Origin: Firmicutes bacterium UBA6806
GTDB taxonomy: Bacteria; Bacillota; Clostridia; Peptostreptococcales; Acidaminobacteraceae
Direction: 5' to 3'
Length of the DNA stretch: 64,000 nucleotides
NCBI GenBank assembly: GCA_002452745.1
Contig: DKFC01000063.1
Location: 4,316 to 68,315, forward strand
Below are positions 1 to 7,922 of the stretch, one piece after another (position 1 is the stretch's first letter; every line of letters starts with the position of its first letter). The position numbers were made by a program, and so were the translations under genes. The notes under the pieces were generated by a model. It was not told the DNA's origin and did not search any database. It saw only the letters and a list, made by a program, of their open reading frames with translations.

Positions 1-1209
1 CAGCTTTTCTAAATTGTACCCCCTTGCAGCCATTACTTTAAGAACACCATTTTCAAGTTTTAAAATACAGGCCAAGTCTGCATATGTGACGTAGCTCATC
101 AGGTTATCCAATATAAATTCAAATAAGTCATTGGCGTCCATCTCCCTTAGCAAAACTGGATTTAATTTCAAAAGCATGTCTTTTATTGAGGAAAGACGCT
201 CTATTCGATCTTCGTTTAACTTCCTATCTGTGACATCATAGCCAGTCATCAAAATATCGCCGTTGTTCATTGACGCCAGCTTCACGTTAAACCAAGCTGC
301 TTGTCCATCATTAAAACAAACCGGAAACGTCTTGATATTTAGTGGTTCTTTGGTCTTTCTAACCGCTTGAATAGACAAATCTATCCGTTCGTAATTTTCG
401 TCTCCAATCATCTGTCTAAGATCTCTCACCTTTTGGAACTGAGTTTCCTTAATATCATATCTGTGATTTGGACAGTGATTAGAATAGACGATTCTGTCAC
501 TATCGTCAATAATCCAGATGAGTGCATCAATGGAATGAGTCAGTGTCTTGAACTTTTCCTCCGTTTCTTCAACTGCCATGAGATGCACAGACTGTTTTAA
601 AAGCTCGCTGTTGAGGTTGTAATTTGCCGTCTTTAACTCATGAAGCAATTTGTTGTGTTGTTCTGTGAGCCGTTGGTTTAATCTAAAGGCGTTATAGCGA
701 TCTCTCCCTAAGAAAGTTACCACCACTGTAAGCAGTAAAATCAATAAAATGCTTATTACATATTCCTCTGAATTTATTTTAAAAAGAACCATTACCCCAA
801 GTAGACAGCTGTCAAAAATCATCAGCGGTATCAAGAGTCTCACAAAATCCACGATACAATAGACCATCACCATTACCACTAAAATCGTAAAAAGAGATGT
901 TTTAAATGCCAAATTTGCATGAAAGATATCATCCAGTTCAGAAAATAAAATGGTCATCACCAGCATTTCAAACCAGAAAAACCGCTTGCTGAGTTTCAGC
1001 GCCACCAAAAGTCCCGCAATCATCACCGCAAATGCAATTTCATGAGTGTGAGATTTCAGCGAATAACTGGAATAGTAAAAAATTAGAACTTCAATTACAA
1101 GATACAGGACTCCAATATTAAAGAGAATTGACTTATCATGAAGCAAAATACCATCATCTGATGGCTCCACAGGCGCAATCCCTAAAATTGATCGCAATTT
1201 GTTTCGCAT
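1..1209 (-). CDS. Membrane-bound PAS/GAF sensor protein, 3' part outside the window
   Basis: The reading frame opens at an ATG (1207-1209) behind a GAAGGGA ribosome site and stays open to base 1, so the C-terminus is missing. The first ~170 residues hold about six hydrophobic segments, including a loop with LDDIFHANLAF. A short coiled stretch follows (RLTEQHNKLLHELK), then a PAS domain (around residues 200-310, with IDALIWIIDDSDRIVYSN and ILMTGYDVTDRK), then the beginning of a GAF domain. Such proteins normally end in a histidine kinase, GGDEF, EAL or HD-GYP output domain. Given the other cyclic-di-GMP genes in this window, a second-messenger output is plausible, but it cannot be seen. The domain order is seen; the signalling role is inferred. 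Confidence 0.75.
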   Translation of the reverse strand, partial: MRNKLRSILGIAPVEPSDDGILLHDKSILFNIGVLYLVIEVLIFYYSSYSLKSHTHEIAFAVMIAGLLVALKLSKRFFWFEMLVMTILFSELDDIFHANLAFKTSLFTILVVMVMVYCIVDFVRLLIPLMIFDSCLLGVMVLFKINSEEYVISILLILLLTVVVTFLGRDRYNAFRLNQRLTEQHNKLLHELKTANYNLNSELLKQSVHLMAVEETEEKFKTLTHSIDALIWIIDDSDRIVYSNHCPNHRYDIKETQFQKVRDLRQMIGDENYERIDLSIQAVRKTKEPLNIKTFPVCFNDGQAAWFNVKLASMNNGDILMTGYDVTDRKLNEDRIERLSSIKDMLLKLNPVLLREMDANDLFEFILDNLMSYVTYADLACILKLENGVLKVMAARGYNLEKL

Positions 1210-1306
1210 GCTGTCACATCCCTTCAAATTCTATGGTGTATTGATACCCAAATTTGATATAATAGTTAACAACAAAAACTTATCATTAGAAATCAAAGGA
1301 GCAAAC

Positions 1307-1855
1307 ATGATATACGAATTTGAAAATCAACATCCGCAGTGCCACGAAAAGTCCTTTATTGCCGAAGGTGCAAGAGTGATTGGAAAAGTCACAATGGGAC
1401 TTTTCAGCAGCGTCTGGTTTAACACAGTTGTACGAGGTGATGTCAATGAGATCAGAATCGGCGAATATACAAATATACAGGACAATTCGGTGGTTCACGT
1501 TGCTGACTCACACCCCACCATTATCGGCGATTTTGTAACCGTAGGCCATAACGCAGTCATACATGGCTGTACCATAGAAGATCACTGTCTTATTGGCATG
1601 AGTGCCACGGTTCTCAATGGCGCACTAGTCGGCACAGGGAGTATCATCGCCGCAGGGGCTTTGGTCAAGGAAAACCAGATTATTCCACCTTACTCACTGG
1701 TAGTTGGCGTTCCTGGTAAAGTGATAAAGACCCTAGAACCCGATCACAGCTCCATACACGCTCAAGCCGTCAAATATAAAACCCTCTGGACAGAGCGCTA
1801 TGGATTTCTTAAAAACGCAGGTGGAGAGACCTATAAGAATGAAAAAATTGTTTGA
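1307..1855 (+). CDS. Gamma-carbonic-anhydrase-like hexapeptide-repeat protein
   Basis: This is a 182-residue left-handed beta-helix protein of the gamma carbonic anhydrase/YrdA family. The middle shows the usual imperfect hexapeptide turns (IGEYTNIQDNSVVHV, VTVGHNAVIHGC, LIGMSATVLNGALVG), and the family's metal-ligand histidines are present in the HVADSH, GHNAVIHG region. The C-terminal helix (HAQAVKYKTLWTERYGFL) is typical. I chose the ATG at 1307 because AAAGGAG lies 5 bases upstream; the frame is open further upstream without a ribosome site. Related proteins are trimeric zinc or iron enzymes, but many have no proven activity. It is divergent from the sensor gene, with about 100 bp between them, and is followed by a terminator. 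Confidence 0.88.
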   Translation: MIYEFENQHPQCHEKSFIAEGARVIGKVTMGLFSSVWFNTVVRGDVNEIRIGEYTNIQDNSVVHVADSHPTIIGDFVTVGHNAVIHGCTIEDHCLIGMSATVLNGALVGTGSIIAAGALVKENQIIPPYSLVVGVPGKVIKTLEPDHSSIHAQAVKYKTLWTERYGFLKNAGGETYKNEKIV

Positions 1856-1881
1856 ATTTTAAATGATTCTTCCCATAAGAA

Positions 1882-1915
1882 AAGCCCCCAACATTTGCTG
1901 GGGGCTTCTTTATTT
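1882..1915 (+). terminator. Intrinsic terminator after the gamma-carbonic-anhydrase gene
   Basis: A 9-bp GC-rich stem (AAGCCCCCA/TGGGGGCTT, 8-base loop) is followed by TCTTTATTT, 27 bp after the stop codon. Confidence 0.85.
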
Positions 1916-2100
1916 ATGTCATTTATTTTTGATTAATTAAGTTCGCTTTTACAAGTAAATTGTCAAGTGCCTCTGAATGCGTTAAGTTTTGACATAGCTT
2001 ATTCCGCCTACAGAAAAGAGCTGTGTTGGAATAGGAGCGTATATGAAACCACTTGCAGCATCACCCATCCCTTACCTATTATATCTACCCATTAACATGC

Positions 2101-2745
2101 TTAAAACAGCAAAATAGCACTTATCATACGAACTGCAACCATGTAGCAAATTGCAAACACAGCAATAACCGCCGTATTGCTCACTCTAGATATTTCTATC
2201 GGCTCTGTTCCATCTCGGTTTACCGGATAATAGGCATTGTAACTGAGTCCGAAGTCCGTCAGATTCATCAAAATCATAACGATCATGGCATATTTAAACA
2301 ACTTTGAAATCCACAACAGCGTTTCCTTCGCAAAAGCAGAAAACAACTTGGAGTCAAAGATGACATCCACTATTGTTCCATCAATTACCTTTAAACCCAT
2401 CATCCCCACAATCGCCAAAAAAGCTAAGAAGAAGAACACCTTAATCGTCATGCTAAACGGCGATCTTCCCAGCGTGCTCTCAGATAGAAGAATTTTTTTT
2501 ACTGGAAACGGAAGACTTCTATAATCAGGCGTATATGACTTCACTGAAATTTTTGCCACATCTTGACTGAGTAAATTTCGAATGCTATCTTCATCCTCAA
2601 CGATAATTGAGATATTAGGTTCTGTGCAGAGTTTGAGATAATTGTCTTTTCTCTCTGTGTTGATATCATCGATATGTAACACCTCTCCGTATTTCATGTG
2701 AATGCTCAAAGCATGCAACTTATTTCCCTTTTTCTGTATACTCAT
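2101..2745 (-). CDS. Membrane protein of unknown function, three C-terminal TM segments
   Basis: I do not recognise this 214-residue protein. The first ~95 residues are soluble and mixed (MSIQKKGNKLHALSIHMKYG...). Three hydrophobic segments follow, near residues 100-120, 145-165 and 185-214 (VFFFLAFLAIVGMMGLKVI, YAMIVMILMNLTDFGLSY, and the C-terminal ISAILLF). The ATG at 2743-2745 is preferred: GGAGGT lies 4 bases before it, whereas the next in-frame start upstream is a TTG inside that ribosome site. It stands alone between convergent and divergent neighbours. Function unknown. Confidence 0.65.
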   Translation of the reverse strand: MSIQKKGNKLHALSIHMKYGEVLHIDDINTERKDNYLKLCTEPNISIIVEDEDSIRNLLSQDVAKISVKSYTPDYRSLPFPVKKILLSESTLGRSPFSMTIKVFFFLAFLAIVGMMGLKVIDGTIVDVIFDSKLFSAFAKETLLWISKLFKYAMIVMILMNLTDFGLSYNAYYPVNRDGTEPIEISRVSNTAVIAVFAICYMVAVRMISAILLF

Positions 2746-2887
2746 CGTGACCTCCAATTGTAGTACTTACATATATATTTTATAACCAAATTAATTCGTG
2801 TATAAACAAAATTATTACATCATAAGTTGAATGTTCCCCTAAATAACTGGGTACTATTATCATAACTTATTTTTCAAGGAGGCTCAA

Positions 2888-3631
2888 ATGAATTCTACCA
2901 TACAAACCATTTTAAATCATCAATCCATACGCAACTATGCTGACAAAGCTATTGACGATGGAGATCTCATGGACATTATCAAATGTGCCCAAGCAGAGCC
3001 TAACTCTATAAATGGCCAACAATTCAGCGTTATCGTCGTCAAGGATGCCCAGATAAAGTCAAAATTGGCAGCACTATGTGGAGATCAGGACTATATTGCC
3101 AAAGCACCTGTGTTTCTAATCTTTGTAGCCGACTATCACAAATTGCTCTTAGCCGCTAAGAAAAACGAAAAACCAATGGAAATTGTAACAGATGTCGAAG
3201 CTCTGCTGGTCTCCTCTGTAGATATTGGAATCGCACTTGGCAACTCAATTGCCGCCGCAGAGAGTATTGGCCTCGGCGTCGTTCCAATTGGAGGCGTCAG
3301 ACAAAATCCAGAGGAAATTATAAAGCTGCTAAACCTCCCTCAACTGGTCTTTCCGATTTCTGGTCTTTGCCTTGGGTATCCAGCAGAAAATCCCGGACAA
3401 AAGCCAAGACTTCCAATCAATACCTTCATGCACCTAGAAACCTATCACCCGGACATGGAATCTTTCATAGACGAATATGATGATGTCGTCTCAGAGTATA
3501 TGAGCGCCAGAACCGGAGGCCAAAGTCGCCGCAACTGGTCAAAATCCGTATCTGGCATTTACAAATCAGTCTACTATCCAAAAGTCACTCCAACACTTAA
3601 ACAGCAGGGATTCCTTAAGCATGATGATTAA
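2888..3631 (+). CDS. Nitroreductase-family NAD(P)H-dependent flavin oxidoreductase (NfsA/FRP type)
   Basis: This 247-residue protein has the nitroreductase fold in the NfsA/FRP subgroup. The N-terminal FMN-phosphate site (HQSIRNYADKAIDD) is followed by EPNSINGQQFSVIVV, the hydrophobic core helix SSVDIGIALGNSIAAAESIGLGVVPIGGVR, and the family's proline-rich PRLPINTFMHLETY. A C-terminal extension with YMSARTGGQSRRNWS matches NfsA-like proteins. Members reduce quinones, nitro compounds or flavins using FMN. AAGGAGG precedes the ATG. The last 17 bases overlap the end of the convergent gene at 3615-4082. Confidence 0.9.
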   Translation: MNSTIQTILNHQSIRNYADKAIDDGDLMDIIKCAQAEPNSINGQQFSVIVVKDAQIKSKLAALCGDQDYIAKAPVFLIFVADYHKLLLAAKKNEKPMEIVTDVEALLVSSVDIGIALGNSIAAAESIGLGVVPIGGVRQNPEEIIKLLNLPQLVFPISGLCLGYPAENPGQKPRLPINTFMHLETYHPDMESFIDEYDDVVSEYMSARTGGQSRRNWSKSVSGIYKSVYYPKVTPTLKQQGFLKHDD

Positions 3632-4082
3632 AGGATTCCAGTTCCTTAATAAACTTTTCTTTGTCATCTATCATCTCAAGCAACACATAGTAGGAGATTG
3701 AATTAGAGATGAGATCACTGGAAACCAGCCTTCCCTTTATGTCCACAAGCAATGCGTAAACAGCTTTTTCCAGTCCAATGGAATAATCTACAATTTGTTG
3801 ACGGTCTCTTAAGACAGGGGCAACCAGTCTCACTGAGAACTGAGTTACCAGTGAAGATATCTTATCATAAGTTCCAAAATCAATATCTTCAGCCATTTCA
3901 GTGGTGATGTTTTGTATCATGCTCTGATAGTGCCTTACATCTGTATCTACTGCGGAGATAAGCACTTTTAGTACCATTCTCACACGAATATCACCATTTT
4001 CTTCTTCCAGCTTTTCAAATAGCTTTTTTTTCTTAAGTGCTATTTCAATTCCCTTTTGCAATACATCTCTAATGTCATACAT
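3615..4082 (-). CDS. Small all-helical protein of unknown function, downstream of the VIT transporter
   Basis: This 155-residue protein appears all-helical (MYDIRDVLQKGIEIALKKKK, then long amphipathic helices around residues 25-65, 75-110 and 125-150). I do not recognise a family. Helices containing DTDVRHYQSM and SIGLEKAVYALLV would suit a four-helix bundle, but the paired ExxH motifs of ferritins are not clear. It starts 17 bp after the ferritin-like/VIT gene and is almost certainly in its transcript, so a role in iron handling is inferred from position only. A GGTGGGG ribosome site precedes the ATG. Confidence 0.6.
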   Translation of the reverse strand: MYDIRDVLQKGIEIALKKKKLFEKLEEENGDIRVRMVLKVLISAVDTDVRHYQSMIQNITTEMAEDIDFGTYDKISSLVTQFSVRLVAPVLRDRQQIVDYSIGLEKAVYALLVDIKGRLVSSDLISNSISYYVLLEMIDDKEKFIKELESFNHHA

Positions 4083-4099
4083 AACATCCCCACCCTAGA

Positions 4100-4981
4100 T
4101 TAAATTTCGATTCCAAACAAGGTTTTTACCAAGACGCCTACGAGGAAAGAGATTCCTGAAACCCCTAAGCTGATAAGCGCCATCTCAACAAACCGCTTCT
4201 TAAAAGGAACATCCTTTGCCACAGAAATATAGTAGTTAAACGCAAATATAATCAGCACTGCCACGAGTAAAGTCACTAACAGGCTTATAAACGGGTTTGG
4301 TATCAACAAGAACGGCGTAATCAAAAGCATTACTGTGATGACATAGGCAATCCCAGTGTAGAGTGCTGATTTTTGAGCCGTTTTCCTAGCATCTTCTGAT
4401 TCTTCTTGAACTGACGACAAATACTCAGATGCCGCCATGGAAAATGAAGCGGATATACCCGTAATCAAACCAGTCAGCGCGATGATCTTTGTATTTTGAA
4501 ATGCAAAGGTATAGCCCGCTAGAGCACCTGTCAGCTCCACAAGTGCATCGTTTAATCCAAGCACCACTGATCCAATATAGTTCAGTCGCTCTTCGTCTAT
4601 CATGCCAATGAGCTCTTGTTCGTGAACCTCTTCATCTTTAAGAATTTTTTGAATCACATCTTCCTGATTGATAAGTTCTGAGTATTTGAGCTGTGCCTGA
4701 TCCTCACCTCGTTCAAGCAACTTGATTCCAAAGGTAAGGCCAAATATCAAACTCAGGAATGTATAAAACCAAACCCTAAGTCGATTTGGAGAGACTTCCA
4801 TCTTCGTAAGCGCTTTCAACTGCTCATAATGTCTGAGTTCATCTTCACTAATGCGCATGAGCACATCGCTGTTATGTCTATCTTTAATCCTCTTAGACAA
4901 TTTTTTATAAATCATATGCCCTGTAATTTCATTTTTCTGTTCAATTAATAGAGCGGCCCTCACTTCTTCTGAAGACATCAT
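4100..4981 (-). CDS. Ferritin-like/VIT1-CCC1 family iron or manganese transporter
   Basis: A ferritin-like (rubrerythrin-type) N-terminal domain (residues ~1-75, with IEQKNEITGHMIYK and EDELRHYEQL) is joined to a VIT1/CCC1 transporter domain with five membrane helices (ending FLVGVLVKTLFGIEI). The cytosolic metal-binding stretch ILKDEEVHEQELIGMIDEE and the VIT signature LNDALVELTGALAGYTFAF are both visible. Relatives of this architecture (MbfA/erythrin-VIT) move Fe2+ or Mn2+ across the membrane. The frame has an earlier ATG at 5008, but the promoter at 5012-5020 would start the RNA at about 5005, inside that codon. The ATG at 4981, with GAGGTG 6 bases before it, is therefore the likely start. 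Confidence 0.88.
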   Translation of the reverse strand: MMSSEEVRAALLIEQKNEITGHMIYKKLSKRIKDRHNSDVLMRISEDELRHYEQLKALTKMEVSPNRLRVWFYTFLSLIFGLTFGIKLLERGEDQAQLKYSELINQEDVIQKILKDEEVHEQELIGMIDEERLNYIGSVVLGLNDALVELTGALAGYTFAFQNTKIIALTGLITGISASFSMAASEYLSSVQEESEDARKTAQKSALYTGIAYVITVMLLITPFLLIPNPFISLLVTLLVAVLIIFAFNYYISVAKDVPFKKRFVEMALISLGVSGISFLVGVLVKTLFGIEI

Positions 4982-5011
4982 CTGCATCACCTCATTGTCG
5001 TTTCTCATATT

Positions 5012-5046
5012 ATTATATCATGTATACCCATGCATGCTGTCAATTA
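5012..5046 (-). promoter_or_regulatory. Extended -10 promoter of the VIT transporter operon
   Basis: Reading the minus strand, TGATATAAT is a perfect extended -10 (hexamer at 5012-5017). A TTGACA lies 20 bp upstream, longer than the ideal 17, so the extended -10 probably carries the activity. The predicted RNA start near 5005 decides the translation start of the downstream gene. Confidence 0.6.
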
Positions 5047-5052
5047 TCGCCT

Positions 5053-5092
5053 CAAAAAAACAAAGAAAAACCCGCTTGGCAAAATCAGCGGG
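5053..5092 (-). terminator. Intrinsic terminator of the suf operon
   Basis: Stem CCCGCT/AGCGGG (5071-5076 with 5087-5092). On the minus strand it is followed by TTTTTCTTTGTTTTTTT. It lies just past the sufU stop. Confidence 0.85.
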
Positions 5093-5098
5093 TCCACT

Positions 5099-5536
5099 TT
5101 ATTCCGTATGAACTTGATCCAATATGACCTTGAGACAATGCCATCCCAGTGTACCACACTTGACTCTCGCTGGCATATTTTTTAAGGATTCAAACACCTG
5201 AGCGTCCTCCAATTCGTCCAGTGCCCCTTCTGGCAGCGTCTCTCCTCGAATCATTTTTAAGTAATAATCGGTCAGCCTTTCCGCCTTCTCAACGGTCTGT
5301 CCTTTTACAAGATCCACCATAATCGACATGGAAGCCGTACTGATGGCACAACCACTTCCAACAAAAGCCGCATCTTGAATTTGTCCATCTTTAACAGACA
5401 TTTGCAGTGTCAAATCATCACCACAATTGGGATTATGCCCCCTTTCAATATGCGTGGCATCTTCCAAGACGTGCTTGTTATGCCCATGCCTGTTGTGATA
5501 CATTACCAATTCTGTGTAAATTGCGTCAGTCATCAT
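5099..5536 (-). CDS. sufU: Iron-sulfur scaffold / sulfur-relay protein SufU
   Basis: This 145-residue IscU-like protein has the three SufU cysteines in the expected settings: HNPNCGDD, GSGCAIS and VKCGTLGWHCL. The 18-21 residue insertion between the second and third cysteine that separates SufU from IscU is present (region MIRGETLPEGALDELEDA). In Firmicutes SufU binds zinc and accepts persulfide from SufS. The ATG at 5536 is preferred, with GGAGGTG 7 bases upstream; a TTG two codons earlier lies inside that spacing. It overlaps the end of sufS by 11 bp, which suggests translational coupling. Last gene of the operon. Confidence 0.95.
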   Translation of the reverse strand: MMTDAIYTELVMYHNRHGHNKHVLEDATHIERGHNPNCGDDLTLQMSVKDGQIQDAAFVGSGCAISTASMSIMVDLVKGQTVEKAERLTDYYLKMIRGETLPEGALDELEDAQVFESLKNMPARVKCGTLGWHCLKVILDQVHTE

Positions 5537-6758
5537 ATCCAAACACCTCCCTAACGCGCTTTATGCCCTTGACCAGAGTGTCAATATCTTCTGTTCCATT
5601 GTAAATTGAAAAGCTCGCTCGACAGCTCGCACCAAGTCCCAAATGCTTCATAAGAGGCTGTGTGCAGTGGTGACCTGCCCGAATGGCGATACCTTCCTCG
5701 TCTAAAATTGAGGCCACATCATGAGGATGAATGCCCTCAATGTTAAAAATTACTAAAGCCCCTCTCTTTTCAACCGACTCAGCACCATAAACAGTTACAA
5801 AGGGCAGTTTTTTAAGCTGTTCCACAGCATATGAAGTCAGAGCAGATTCGTGAACGCTTATCCGGTCTAATCCAATAGACAAAACGTAGTCAATAGCAGC
5901 CGTTAGCCCTCTGACACCAGTGACATTTTGAGTTCCCGCTTCAAATCGTTCAGGCACCTTTGCAAAAGTCGTTCCCTCACATGAAACGTATTCAATCATA
6001 TCACCACCTGTTAAAAACGGGGGCATTTTATCCAGCAAATCATATTTTCCGTACAGGACGCCAATACCCTGTGGCGCAAACATTTTATGTCCCGAAAACA
6101 CCAAGAAATCGGCATCAACCGCCTGAACATCTATTGGTTCATGTCCTGCTATCTGTGCCGCATCTACTACGGCAACAGCACCGACTTCATGTGCCTTTTC
6201 AATAATTCTTTGCGCATCAACCTTAGTGCCTATGCCATTGCTAATCCATGAAAACGCCACTAGCTTTGTCTTCTCATTGATCTTGCTGATCTCCGAATCC
6301 GGAATATCGCCAAATTCGTCCACCATGAGATACTTTAGGCTCGCTCCGGTCTTCTCTGCTACCATCTGCCAAGGCACAAAATTACTATGATGTGCTGAAA
6401 TTGCCACCAATATTTCGTCCTCTTTCCCAATAGAGTGGAGGCCATAGCTATAGGCAATCAGATTTAAACTCTCTGTGGCATTTTTTGTAAAGATAATCTC
6501 TTCCGAACGCCTTGCATGGATAAATTCCCTGACAGCATTTCTCCCTTTATTGTATATTTCTGTGGCCAAGACACTCATCCGATGTGCCCCTCTATGGGGA
6601 CTTCCGTTTTCAAATAACATCTGCTCTTTCAACACATCCACTACCATTTCTGGTTTCTGGCTAGTTGCCGCATGATCTAAATATACAAGGTCAAGTTCCC
6701 TTTCAAAGACGGGGAAATCTCCCTTGATATCCAAATATATTTCTCGGTTATTATTCAA
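5526..6758 (-). CDS. sufS: Cysteine desulfurase SufS
   Basis: This 410-residue, PLP-dependent group II cysteine desulfurase makes the persulfide sulfur for Fe-S assembly. Visible sites are the PLP lysine in FSGHKMFAPQGIGVLYG, the catalytic cysteine in RAGHHCTQPLMKHLG, and the substrate-binding C-terminal GASCRASFSIYN. Length matches the family. The start is a TTG (6756-6758): no ATG lies nearby, and an AGGGGGGAGAG ribosome site sits about 7 bases upstream. It lies 15 bp after sufD and overlaps sufU. The UUG start may lower its translation relative to sufBCD. Confidence 0.96.
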   Translation of the reverse strand: MNNNREIYLDIKGDFPVFERELDLVYLDHAATSQKPEMVVDVLKEQMLFENGSPHRGAHRMSVLATEIYNKGRNAVREFIHARRSEEIIFTKNATESLNLIAYSYGLHSIGKEDEILVAISAHHSNFVPWQMVAEKTGASLKYLMVDEFGDIPDSEISKINEKTKLVAFSWISNGIGTKVDAQRIIEKAHEVGAVAVVDAAQIAGHEPIDVQAVDADFLVFSGHKMFAPQGIGVLYGKYDLLDKMPPFLTGGDMIEYVSCEGTTFAKVPERFEAGTQNVTGVRGLTAAIDYVLSIGLDRISVHESALTSYAVEQLKKLPFVTVYGAESVEKRGALVIFNIEGIHPHDVASILDEEGIAIRAGHHCTQPLMKHLGLGASCRASFSIYNGTEDIDTLVKGIKRVREVFGYDD

Positions 6759-6773
6759 CCTCTCTCCCCCCTC

Positions 6774-7913
6774 TTAGCCCAAGGCCAATCGCTTGTCTAC
6801 TTCATCTGACACCGTTCCCTTAAAGCCTGCAAACGGGACTTCACTCAAAATTTCCTCAAAAGAGGCTTTGATGACGAGTTTTTTCGCTTCCTTTTCCGAA
6901 AAGCCTCTGCTCATCAAATAAAAGAGCTTATTATAGTCGATTTGTCCCACACTTGCAGCATGTTCTCCTATAACATCGTCTTCAGAACACATCAAAGCAG
7001 GGATGGAGTCGGACTGAACAGTATCGCCAAGCAGCATCACAAATTCTTCTTCTTTTCCAGTGGATTGGCTCGCTCCAGTTTCAAAGAAGAGATTGCCTCT
7101 GAACACTTTTTTTGAGTCAGATTCCAATGCACCCTTTGAGAGAATTTCCGACTTTGATTTTTGTCCCCTGTGAGTCATGGTAAAGGACAGATCTAACTTA
7201 GCGTTTTTCTCGCCCAAATAGATACTCTTTGCAATGGATTCGCTATGTCTTCCCTCTAAAATTGAATGCACGCTTATTGCCTTAAAGCATCCGCCAATCT
7301 GTACATCAAAGACCTCTACTGTAGCGCCTTCTTCAACCACCGAAAAAATCTGATCAAAATGATGCGCCTGTTCGTCAAGTCTTTGCAATTTATAGAGCCT
7401 GACCCTACTACCTCGCTTCGCCAAAATTCTAGTGATGCCATAGTGACTCGCCTGTCTTCCCGAATCTGCATAGTAATCCATCACCACGTCCACCTCACTG
7501 CCAGATTCAGCTAGAATCAAATGGCTATCCACAAGTGTGGACGCATCAGCACCCAACACATAATGCATATCCACCACAGGAATCTCCGTGGCTTTTCCAG
7601 TTGCATGTATGAAACTGCCTGAGTTATGATGCGCTTTAATATAATCTGTGAAAACAGCTCCCAAAGTGGCATGTCCTAGATCGTCAAATTTCACCGTCAC
7701 ATCCTCACCAGCTTCAATTGGCTTAACACTGATCTTTTCAGACTGGCTGTTAACGGTTGCCTCCACTGTTCCCGAAGGAATGGGAAAAACCGATTCAGGC
7801 AGTGAAATCCGCTTCCATTCAGGTCGTTTAAATCCCACTTTACCTTTGCTATTTTCTATATGATTTTCTGAAATTGCAGCTTTATTTTTATCAATCGCTG
7901 TTTGTATGCTCAT
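6774..7913 (-). CDS. sufD: Fe-S cluster assembly protein SufD
   Basis: A 379-residue SufB/SufD-family beta-helix protein with the C-terminal core ending (FYLMSRGFSEKEAKKLVIKA) shared with SufB. It partners SufB and SufC in the SufBC2D scaffold where clusters are built. The N-terminal region (KRPEWKRISLPESVFPIPSG) is of SufD type, and the protein is shorter than SufB, as expected. It has a GGGAGG ribosome site, lies 9 bp after sufB, and has an internal HAASVGQIDYNKLFYLMSRG segment that includes the family histidine. Confidence 0.94.
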   Translation of the reverse strand: MSIQTAIDKNKAAISENHIENSKGKVGFKRPEWKRISLPESVFPIPSGTVEATVNSQSEKISVKPIEAGEDVTVKFDDLGHATLGAVFTDYIKAHHNSGSFIHATGKATEIPVVDMHYVLGADASTLVDSHLILAESGSEVDVVMDYYADSGRQASHYGITRILAKRGSRVRLYKLQRLDEQAHHFDQIFSVVEEGATVEVFDVQIGGCFKAISVHSILEGRHSESIAKSIYLGEKNAKLDLSFTMTHRGQKSKSEILSKGALESDSKKVFRGNLFFETGASQSTGKEEEFVMLLGDTVQSDSIPALMCSEDDVIGEHAASVGQIDYNKLFYLMSRGFSEKEAKKLVIKASFEEILSEVPFAGFKGTVSDEVDKRLALG

Positions 7914-7922
7914 ACTGCCTCC

